Assembly: GCA_019279435.1 (NCBI GenBank)
Contig: JAAALK010000289.1
Span: 10,236,342-10,300,341, forward strand
Source of the DNA: Zizania palustris
Taxonomy: Eukaryota; Streptophyta; Magnoliopsida; Poales; Poaceae
Length of the DNA stretch: 64,000 bases
Reading direction: 5' to 3'
Shown here piece after piece: positions 10,821 through 19,619 of this stretch. The notes beneath the pieces are model-generated. The model saw only the letters and a program-made list of their open reading frames with translations, ran no database searches and was not told the DNA's origin. The position numbers and the translations under genes were made by a program. The number at the start of each line of letters is the position of its first letter. The stretch's first letter is position 1.

Positions 10821-12620
10821 CTAGGGTGCGGGCCCTTCGGAGATGGGCGAGTAATCGTCTTCGAGCATGTCGTCATCGTCGCTCGGACTAGGAGCCGGGT
10901 TTGTTATCTCAATCGGCTTCTCCCTCCATGCCTGCTTTGTAGATGGCCGAGGGCATATCACTTCGAAGATAGCGTCACGCTCGGGCTCAGCTTCCCTCTC
11001 GCGCATTTTCGGTGCTCGTAGTCGTTGTAAGCGCCTCTTCTGTGGTTTGGACATGCCAGGAGGTGCCCAAGATGTCTGAGGCTTGGTGTCGGGTACTACT
11101 GTTAGACTTCTGTTTATTATGGCCGAAGTGGTACTGCGCCCTTCAGCCTTGTGCACCTCGCGTTCGAAAGGGGCTTCGCTGCGAACCCCGATGGATGGAC
11201 TGGCCTCGTTCGGCCGATCGAACCAAGCTTCGATGCAGAGTTCGGCCGAAGCATGGGACTTACCTCCGTCAGACCTCGGTGACAAAGTCTTTGGGATTGG
11301 GACTTCCTGAGACCCAACTCTGATGGTTATGGCTTTGGACCCCCTGACTTCGGCCTCCGCATGCTCGCACCCTTCGGCTTCGCTCTGTACGGTCCTATTC
11401 GGAGGCACCACGGATAGTCTGTGGATGATGCCTCCCTCCGTTGCGTCTGTTTGCCCCTGCCATCCATAATACTCCGAAGGAAAACAAGGCATAGTGTCAG
11501 TTTGCAGAGGGTACCACAACCTAGATACGTACAGAGCCCACGGGGTCCCCGCCCAATCATACGGCGGAGGCATCAGCGGCTCTAGTGGCCTCGCCCACTG
11601 TGGGCCGAACCCGTTACCTGGAGGGGGGTTCAGCCAAGTCGAAGGTATCTTGGACCACACCAGCGAAGGGTCTTGCTAGGCTGGAGGTACGTTCGGCCAG
11701 TGTGGGCCGAATCTTTCCATCAGGGAAGTCCAACGCGGTCCAGGGTTCGGCCATTGGGGGCCGAAGTTGTTGTACAGGGGACCCGACCATTGGGGCTCGA
11801 AGCTGCTGTACGGGGGGTTCGGCCGTTGTGGCTTGGAACCACCGTGCGAGGCATCAGGCCACCGTGGCCCGAAGCCCTCATGCAGAGGGTTCGCCTGCTT
11901 CGGTCTGAAGCCACCCTTCGAGGGTCTTGGACCCTTCGGCTGTTTTAACTTGGCGCGTGGGCCTGCTTCCTTAGCCCTTCTCTAATTCTTGTTCAACAGC
12001 ATGTCATATGTTACCTTTGGCCTCTTGCGAGTCTTAGCCGAAGGGGTATTAACATTCTGTTTCCACACTCCTACCTCGGGATTCGTTGGCACGAGTGTGC
12101 GAGTGCGTGGTTCTCCAACAATTACATCTTTCCCTTTAGCCGACTCGGCCTGTTCTGGCCGAATCAACATCTTCTTTTCGCCAAGGTCGACGGCGTTGAC
12201 TGGAAAAGGATCTTTATCCAGCTTCATCTTTGGATCATGGTCTATCTTCAATCGTCCTTCTTCTATGGCCGATTGTATCTGCCATCGAAAAACATTGCAA
12301 TCATTAGTATTATGAGAATGTGAATCATGCCACTTACAGTATTGATGCTTCTTTAACTCATTGGCAGGTGGAATGAATTGACCCTTAGGTAACTTGAGAA
12401 GATTGCTTTTTAAGAGAAAATCAAATATTTTATCACATTTAGTTATATCGAACGAGTACTTGACCTCACCGAGTCGATTCTTCGTGGGGGATGGGCGTAA
12501 CTCGGAGCAGGTGACAGGTTTATTTTTAGCATTCCAAACCCATTCGGGCGCGTACATGTTGGCCGAATCCTCCTCCTCTGACTCCTCATCAGAGCGTTCC
12601 ATGATGTGGATTTCGGCCCT
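10821..12620 (-). pseudogene. gag C-terminal half and linker of B1
   Basis: From 12620 the frame reads RAEIHIMERSDEESEEEDS, then PSPTKNRLGEVKYSFDITKC, LPKGQFIPPANELKKH and a Cys/His motif (YCKWHDSHSHNTNDCNVF) that resembles a degenerate zinc knuckle. The open segment stops at 11982. A Pro/Gly/Trp-rich linker follows in another frame, with 15-residue repeats (listed separately), then a basic segment (KPQKRRLQRLRAPKMRERE) before protease. The gag N-terminus and 5' LTR are missing: homology stops at the breakpoint at 12620. Confidence 0.75.
11690..11940 (-). repeat. About 45-bp coding minisatellite in the B1 gag linker
   Basis: Four to five imperfect units with the core GTTCGGCC...TGGGGGCCGAAG translate on minus to repeats of the form FGPQWPNP / LYNNFGPQW, about 15 residues each. 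The array sits between the zinc-knuckle part of gag and the basic segment. B4 has no comparable array at the corresponding place. Confidence 0.6.
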
Positions 12621-12627
12621 AACAAAC

Positions 12628-13395
12628 TGTTTGGGAAATAATCTCGTTACTAGTAGGGGCGGAATCATGAATCCCGGAGAATGGCTTCGAAGCATGTGCA
12701 TGTGAAGCCCTTCGGCAACGAATATTGTACTACGAGGAGGTCACCCCAAAGTACTGAGTACGCCCCCCAGACAAGATCCCTCGCAAGGATTCGAGGCCTC
12801 CGCAGGCATCCTCGAAGATAGTTTCGATAATCCGTAGGCATGTTGAAGATAGCCGCGCAATAATCCTTGCCTAGGACCAGACAAAGACCCCGATGAGGAT
12901 CCAAGGCCTTCGAAGGAGTCCTCGAAGACAGTCATGCCAAAGGCTCAGTACGAGACCCTTCGGGACTCAATGTCATTTGGATGGGAACCACTAAAGCAAA
13001 TACGTGACAACTACAATGCCGAGTGACTCTTGTTGAACGGAACATGAGGGCCTTGTAGCAATCAGCTCATGACCAATCACACGTCAGGGCCATACATGCA
13101 CCATAACTCTAAGCGGACGTTTTCCCTACTCAAGCAGGTATATAAAACTAGTACCGTCGTTTCTCTACAAAATCCATGATACAGTGTCTGTAGTGACGAA
13201 TGTAACTCATGGGTTAAAGGGTAATTTCCCCATAGGGCGCCTTCCTATAAATACCTTTCCCTCATATTGTATAGACATCTTTTTGAAAAAAGAAAGATAT
13301 CAGAGCTATTATCCCTTCGAAAGGCACTGCCCATTCATCTAGCTTAACCACATCTTGAACCAGTAAAACCTATGGTGTAATCCTTTACGCCAATA
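12628..13395 (+). repeat. 5' LTR of the family D element
   Basis: It starts TGTTTGGGAAATAATC and ends ACGCCAATA, where the final CA has become TA. The TATA box TATAAATA lies at 13246-13253, placing U3 at 12628-13275 and R/U5 after it. An internal imperfect duplication of about 110 bp built on AAGGAT(T/C)C...GGCCT lies at about 12780-12930. Confidence 0.9.
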
Positions 13396-13415
13396 GTTGG
13401 CATCGTCCTTGGGGA
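13396..13415 (+). other. Primer-binding site of the family D element
   Basis: GTTGGCATCGTCCTTGGGGA adjoins the 5' LTR and parallels GTTGGCGTCGTCCATG in A3 and GTTGGCACTGTCCGTG in A1. The primer tRNA was not identified. It differs from the family B site TGGCGACTCCGCTGGGGA. Confidence 0.65.
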
Positions 13416-13464
13416 TCCTAGTTCCAAAAGCTAGCATCCCTTCCACTAAACACCATCCAAAAAC

Positions 13465-14900
13465 ATGCCTCCTAAGAAGAGAATGAACACGGTTCCCATT
13501 TGGAGGTATGCTCGGACCTCACGACAGGAACCCCCGCAAGTGAACACTACAGTGGCGGCCGAAGCCGCCCTAGTATGGACCCCAGGCACATTGCTAGGAG
13601 TTGGAGATCCCTCCATCTCCACAAACCCATACGTGGACTTCCAAGTCGCCACAGGTCAGGTAATCATCGGCCTCCGCTCGTCTCAAGACCTCATAGCCAC
13701 GGCTCTCTAGAAAGACTTCATCTGGTCGCAAGACCCGGATTCCCACTCTGGAGGAAGTGGAAGCCAGGCCGATGCGTTGGCCGTCAAGAACGCCCAGCTC
13801 AGGGCTGAGCTCATGAGGTGGCGACAGGCAGCTGCAAACTAGCTCCCCAACCAAAGTAGGTTGGCGAGAGCGCCAGAAGTCGAAGCCTTCACAATAAGCG
13901 ACGTAGAGGACCAAGAAGACTGGAGGGGGGAGTAGAATGCCTCCTTCGACAAAGAATCCCCACAGCATCCATACTTGAAGAGGGTGCGGTTCGACTCCAA
14001 GTTCCGCGCAACTAAGCTCCCAAAATACTTCAGGGATTTCGACCAAGGAGAGTTCTCCTGGTCGTAAGCCCTGACGATAGAAGCATGCAGAGGAGAGAGG
14101 GACACGATGGCAAAGTGCTTTCCCCTAGCACTGGAAGGAATCGCTCTCCGGTGGTTCTAGTCACTGAAGCCAGCATCCATCAGATCTTGTGAGCAGTTGA
14201 AGAAGTTCGTCAACTACTTTCAAGGAACCTTCGTGGCCCCTATATCTATAGGAAGCCTTTTGCAAGTGAAGCAGTAGCCCGATGAGACGCTCCACCAGTA
14301 CTCCGAGCACTTTGCCCACAATAAGGTCTAGATTAAGGGTCTATCTACTTCATCGGTCATCGACGCGGCCTGTGAAGGCCTCACTAACACTGGCCTGCTT
14401 GACAGGCTCCATCAAAAACCCATCTCTTCAGTGGCCCAGCTGATGATGTACTTCGAAGAGTACACCAGGTCTAAGGAGGGGCAACTCTGAAGGCATGCAA
14501 TGATCACCTATGTACGGGCCTCGAAGGTCAAAATGCCCGAGGCAAGGAGCCACAGGCCCCCTCGAGCTGCGCCGACAGAGCCCCGACACCACGACACCTA
14601 GAGGTGGTGAAAGCACTTCCTGGGAGAAGTTCTCAGCATCGTCCCCTCGCCCTGGAGCCTCAAACAATTCCAGCACACCCAAGGTGGGTGTCGGACCAGC
14701 AACTCGAAGCCAGAAGCAAGGGCCCCAGGTCGGGCCAGGTCTTCCACTGCAACGTCCATGGAGAGAATTGGAGCCACGACACCAATTCCTATAGGACCAT
14801 CCTCGCCCTTCAAAACGATTACCTCGAGCGGAGCTCCGACCAACGGTCTACCGACAGGGCACCTCCTGCCGCCCATTCCGAGCCAGTCTAGGTGGTCGGA
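13465..14900 (+). pseudogene. gag of the family D element
   Basis: ATG 13465 opens MPPKKRMNTVPIWRYARTS, in the same place relative to the LTR as the gag starts of A1 and A3. The capsid-like region (about 13975-14480) shows LKRVRFDSKFRATKLPKYF, GERDTMAKCFPLALEGIALRWF and VAQLMMYFEEYTRSKEG, the retrotransposon gag pattern. Stops interrupt it repeatedly (for example at 13708 and 14158) and frames shift after 14490. A C-x2-H-like remnant near 14750 (FHCNVHGENWSHDT) may be the former zinc-binding end. It would form the particle shell. Confidence 0.75.
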
Positions 14901-14999
14901 AGGATCGTGGAGCGCGAGGCACCCTGATACTTCCCGGACCCAAGCAAGCTGTCAACCCCCAAAACCGAAGAAAGCTCAGATTGGGGGAAAAGCTGGCGG

Positions 15000-15570
15000 A
15001 GGTGCTATGGGCAGCATGTCAAAGCGGCATTGCCGGGAGTACGTCTGTGAAGTAGGGAACATTGGGACCTTGGCACCGGCCCCAGCAATGCCTGAATGGT
15101 CAAACGTTCCTATCTCCTTCACCATCGATGATGTTATCGGCGTTAAATTCACACATGCCGACCCCTCATCATCACCGCCGACATCATCGGCGTCGAAGTC
15201 CGTCGGGTACTGATCGACGGAGGAAGCTCTACTGACATCATCTTTGTGCAGGCCTACGACCAACTCAAGATCACAAGAAGGTCGCTACAGGGCTTCGTCG
15301 GCCCAACCCTCGACACCCTCGGCCAGATAGGCCTCAAAGTAACCTTCGGTGAAGGCTCCCTCTCGCGAACCGTGAAAGTCATCTTTGACATCATGGATGC
15401 CCCCTACGCTTATAATGCTTTCTTCGGAAGAGGCATGTGGAACCAATTTGTAGCCATCGCACACCACAACTACCTCTGCATGAAGATGCCGACTAAGGGG
15501 GATTCCTCACCATCCTTGGCGAACAAGTTGCAACTCGAAGGGTGGAGTACAGCCATGCTGCCCCACTAGA
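15000..15570 (+). pseudogene. Protease region of the family D element
   Basis: Preceded by a basic SMSKRHCREYVCEVGNI segment, the domain contains RRVLIDGGSSTDIIFVQAYD, an Asp-Gly-Gly-Ser active site, followed by GQIGLKVTFGEG, DAPYAYNAFFGRGMWNQF and HHNYLCMKMPT. The corresponding A3 stretch (47710-48513) is one open frame; here one frame change separates active site and flap region at about 15210-15250, and a stop occurs at 15568. Confidence 0.8.
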
Positions 15571-15894
15571 AGAACGACAAGTCAATATTGTGCTGGAGCA
15601 CCCAAAAGATGATGACCACCACTCCCATCCCCCCTTCGACAACGCAAGGTGCCCGGTCGCCAAACCCCACCCCAAAGGCAAGGTAATCACAAAGATCATC
15701 GTCAATGGTGATGGGAGTATCCCATCCAATTCGGCGGAGGGATTGTTCCAGAAGTCATGACCATGCTGGAAGACGTGGTGCGAGACAACCTGGACGTCTT
15801 CACTTGGTTAGACGTAGACATCCCAAGAGTAGACCGGAGCATCATCAAGCACTCCTTATCGGTGAATCCGAAGGCACGACCCATGTGCTAGGCG

Positions 15895-17250
15895 CTCTAG
15901 AAGCTATCCACGGAATGGGCCAAGCTCACCGAAGTGAAAGTAGAAAAGCTGCTCCGAGCAGGAGTCATCAAGGAAATCAACAATACAGAGTGGCTATCAA
16001 ACCCCGTCTTCGTAAAGAAGAAAAACTCCAGCCAATGGTGCATGTGTATTGACTTCACTTCTTTAAATAAAGCATGCCTTCATGACCGATACCCAATTCC
16101 TCACAAGGATCAACTGGTCGATTTCACAGCTGGCTCTGAGCTCCTTAGCTTTCTCGATGCCTACTCTGTCTACCATCAAATATGGTTGAAACACAAAGAC
16201 AAAGCTAAAACTAGTTTTATCACTCCCTCTGTAGTCTTCTGCTATGTAGGAATGCCCTTCAGCATGAGAAAAGGTCGGGGTTACTTTCTCTAGGCTAATT
16301 GCTAAAGCCCTAGGTCATCAGATAGGTCGTAACATCGAGGCATACATGGACGACATTGTAATTAAGAGTGCACAAAAGCACAAGCATAGCCTAGACATAG
16401 CAGAGACATTTGATAGTCTCCGAGCCTACGGAGTCCGTATGGACCCCAAAAAATGTATCTTCGGGGCGCGGTACAGTAAGTTGTTAGGATACCTAGTTTC
16501 AAGCCGAGGGATCAAAGCTAGCCCCACTCAGATCAGCACCCTACAACAAATGACTCCTCTAGAAAATCTAATGCAAGTCCAAAAGCTAGCCGTCCAATTG
16601 GCCGCTCTCAGCCTCCCAATCTTCAAGGCTATGAAAGGATCAACAGATTTTGCTTGGACCCTCGAATGCTAGAAGTGTTTCGATGAAATCAAAGAATATC
16701 TCAACAACCTGGCCACACTCACCACCCCCCCTCGATGAAGAAACCCTCCTCGTATACCTCATGGCTACATGATTCACGGTAAGTGTTGTGCTCGTGCGAC
16801 AGGAGGAGTCCAAAGGGAAGCTGACCCAAAGACTAGTGTACTTTGTGTCCGAAGAACTTTCGGTAGACAAACACTACTACAAAGCGACACAGTAGCAGTG
16901 GGCAAAAACATCATGTAGTGGCGAGCATCCAGTCTGCCACTGCTCTAACGCCACTACTAACCCTGTAGACAAATTAAAACGAGGTACACCGAGATTGAAA
17001 AGATATCTTATGCCCTCGTAATGGCCTCACGGAAGCTGCGCCACTATTTCCTAGCACATAGCATAACCATCCCTATGTTGTACCCCATTGGAGACATGTT
17101 TAAAAACAAAGATGCCACTTGGAGAATAGGAAAGTGGGTGATGGAGCTCACCCCCTTCGAAATTACATTCATCGCCCAAATGACTATCAAATCTCAAGTC
17201 CTCGCAGATTTCATAGCGGAGTGGACTCCACCAGCAACATGGGCTCCATA
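15895..17250 (+). pseudogene. Reverse transcriptase and first RNase H of the family D element
   Basis: RT begins with VEKLLRAGVIKEINNTEW, then MCIDFTSLNKAC, SFLDAYSVYHQIWL, a frame break at about 16270, AYMDDIVIKSAQKH (YMDD box intact) and YLVSSRGIKASPTQI. About 30 bp corresponding to RRFLARSAER in A3 is missing at about 16605. The classical RNase H follows (YSARLVYF-like area at about 16835), interrupted by the 93-bp insertion at 16872-16964, and resumes with RKLRHYFLAHSITIP and FIAEWTPPATWAP. Several stops make it inactive. Confidence 0.8.
16872..16964. mobile_element. 93-bp CACTA-like miniature insertion with 9-bp flanking repeats
   Basis: The RNase H reading is broken by a segment beginning CACTACTACAAAGCGAC and containing GTAGCAGTGGGC, ATGTAGTGGCG and GCCACTGCT, the subterminal vocabulary of the CACTA element at 882-7687. 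The nine bases GTAGACAAA occur on both sides (16863-16871 and 16965-16973). En/Spm elements make 3-bp duplications, so the 9-bp repeat is unexpected. Confidence 0.7.
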
Positions 17251-17261
17251 AGAAATCAACG

Positions 17262-17660
17262 AAGGGATCTGGAGGATCTACTCTGATGGGGCGTACCAAT
17301 CGTCTCGAGTCGCCGCAGGAGCAGTTATCATTTTGTCCTTCGTGCAAAAGGCGCTATACTCCATAAGGCTAAATTTTAAAGCCACCAATAATATAGCTGA
17401 GTATGAAGGCGTATTGTTAGGCCTTCGGAAGGCGCACGCACTAGGAACCGCCTAGGTCATTGTAAAAACAAATTCCCAGATTGTTGCTAGGCAAGTAGAT
17501 AAGAGCTTTAAAGCACGGCACCCAGACCTCGCCTCATACCTGGAGGCCATCCTTAAGACCGAAGCAGTGTTTAAGGGAATCTCTGTCCGAAGCATCCCAA
17601 GAGCTGACAACCAGTAGGCGGACGCCCATGTTAAGGCAGTAGCTAGAGGTCAAGATGTCC
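17262..17660 (+). pseudogene. Second (archaeal-type) RNase H of the family D element
   Basis: The segment GIWRIYSDGAYQSS carries the first Asp, ATNNIAEYEGVLLGLRKA the Glu, and the third motif reads VKTNSQIVARQ, where other copies have KTDSQ, so that catalytic Asp is replaced by Asn. A second RNase H after the RT-linked one marks the Tat lineage. In-frame TAG codons occur at about 17250, 17453 and 17615. It lies directly between RNase H and integrase. Confidence 0.8.
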
Positions 17661-17759
17661 TGCTAGAGGAATTTTTTGAGGAGCTATCTAGGCCCTCGGT
17701 GCCATTTGCAGAACCCGTCGAAGTCCTTTCCATACCCCTCGAAGACTAGCAAGACCAGA

Positions 17760-18905
17760 TTTTGAGTATGCTTCGGAAAGAAGAAACTCTCCCCGCAGGC
17801 CATGAGCTTTCGAGGCTACACCACAGGGTGAGACACTACCACATCGTCGATGGCGTGCTATACAAGTCCGGAGTATGGTCTCCATTACTTCGGTGCATCT
17901 CTCGGGCCAAAGGGTAGCATATACGTCCAAATATCCATGAAGGCCTATGTGGCAGCCACCTAGCACCCGGAGCCTCAGTAGGGAAGACCCTTTGCCAAGG
18001 TCTATGCTGGCCAACCATCATGTTTGATGTCAAAGCACTAGTGCTCACCTACCAAGGATGCTAGTGGATGGGGCGGCAGAGCCATCGACCCCCAACCTCT
18101 CTCCAAGTCATAACTCCAGTGTGGCCCTTGGCCAGGTGAGGGATGGGCCTGATAGGACCATTTCCAAGAGCAAGAGGAAACCTCAAGTTTGTAGTGGTTG
18201 CAATCGAATATTTTTTAAAATGGGTTGAGGCCGAGCCCCTGATAGCCATCACCTCGAAGAACACCGAAAAATTCTTCTTGCAAAATGTCATATGTAGATT
18301 CGACGTACCATGGCCACTGACGATTGACAACGGTACCCAATTCAACATAGAACCATTCAAGCAATTCTGCGATGGGCTAGGAATCCAATTATGCTTCACT
18401 ACTGTGAGAGACCCACAATCCAATTGCACTATCGAACGAGCCAATGGAAACATATTGTTCGGTCTAAACCACCAGATTGTAGGCCTCACCAAAGTACTCT
18501 GGATGGAATAATTACCGATATGATTCATGCCACTTCGGCTGCTATTCAAAGACGAAGCAATGACACCAACGGAGCTCAAAGGGGGATCCTTGCGAACAAC
18601 AGAACCTAAAGATGAACAAGAAAGGCGTGCTTCTCTCGATCTTTCAGAAGAAATGAGGGTCCGAGCCATCGCCAACCTCACCCAATACCACAACCACACG
18701 AAAGTGTGGTTTGACCCAAAGGTATAGTTGAATGAATTAAAGCCAGGACATCTCGTCATCCCAAGTGGGATCACCTGGGGAACCTTGTCAATAAGTGGGA
18801 AGGCTCGTTAATCATTCTCCGCTCTGGCCGACCTGGTTCATTCAAGCTAGCCAACCTAGAAGGAGAAGAGCTAAAGCATACCTAGCATGCGGAGCATCTT
18901 AAGTG
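17760..18905 (+). pseudogene. Integrase of the family D element
   Basis: The N-terminal zinc region is recognisable (HEGLCGSHLAPGA at about 17940, TYQGC at about 18050 with its first Cys lost). The catalytic core shows GLIGPFPRARGNLKFVVVAIEYF, the second Asp in LTIDNGTQFNIEPF and the Glu in CTIERANGNILFGLN. The C-terminal part reads HEVWFDPKV-like, KPGHLVIPSG and FKLANLEGEEL, ending near HAEHLKCYF at about 18910. Multiple stops and a deletion near 18780 are present. It would insert element cDNA in the nucleus. Confidence 0.8.
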
Positions 18906-19038
18906 TTACTTCACATATAATTGTTGTAATTGCAACCAATGCATTAATCTGCAATAAATGCTTCCATTCAATTGATGCTCACCCTGAAACAACCTTTACC
19001 AAACTAGACGCACTACGGTACAAGAATCGTTTTAGGAT

Positions 19039-19470
19039 TGAAGCATCCACAATACGGATTTTGAGCCACAGGCTCAAAGCATCCACAATATGGATTCAGA
19101 GCCACAGGCTCGAAGCATCCGCAATATGGATTCTGAGCCAAATGCTCGAAGCATCCACGATATGGATTATGAGCCAAACTCAAAGCATCTACAATAAGGA
19201 TTCTGAGCCACAGGCTCGAAGCATCCGCAATACGGATTCTGAGCCGCAGGCTCAAAGCATCCGCAATACGGATTCTGAGCGGCAGGCTCGGAGCATCCGT
19301 AATACGGATTCCGAGCCAAAGGCTCAAAGCATCCGCAATATGGATTTCGAGCTAGAGGCTTGAAGCATCGACAATACGGATTCTGAGCCACAAGCTCGAA
19401 GCATCCATAATACGGATTCTGAGCGACCGGCTCGAAGCATCCTCAATATGGATTACGAACTAATGGCTTG
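19039..19470 (+). repeat. 36-bp tandem array between pol and the antisense gene (family D)
   Basis: About twelve imperfect units of 36 bp share GAAGCATCCGCAATACGG and TCTGAGCCACAGGCTC. Because 36 is divisible by three, the array reads through as 12-residue repeats, but no start or domain supports a protein. It sits after the integrase end and before the convergent antisense gene. The family A elements carry a different-length array at the same site with a similar core. Confidence 0.85.
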
Positions 19471-19619
19471 AAGTGTATCCCCAAAGATAAAAAAACCCAA
19501 GTCACCCGCCCGAGGCATACTTGCTAAATAACATACGCTCCGAATCATAATGAAAATCCATAAAATTTTATTCATGTTATAATTACAAGTACAACACATC
19601 CAAAATTCAAGAAGCATCT

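Larger units (their letters stand above)
9111..12620 (-). mobile_element. Family B Tat/Ogre-like gypsy, gag to RT only (B1)
   Basis: Read on minus, the order is gag (12620 to 10821), protease (10820 to 10143) and RT (10200 to about 9111), truncated at both ends. It lacks its LTRs, the RNase H domains and integrase. It aligns in order with B4 (42338-45634) and B5 (gag only). The right end stops seven bases short of the family D LTR at 12628; the left end stops inside RT. Confidence 0.85.

Noticed and set aside
11986..12705. Plus-strand frames opposite family B gag (for example 12394-12705)
   Set aside because: Minus-strand gag is conserved with B2 and B5 at protein level; the plus frames are not.
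18887..19363. A 158-codon frame with SIRNTDSEPQAR repeats, and minus frames with CGCFEP repeats
   Set aside because: The 36-bp array is open in several frames because its unit length is divisible by three. It follows the integrase end and has no start context.
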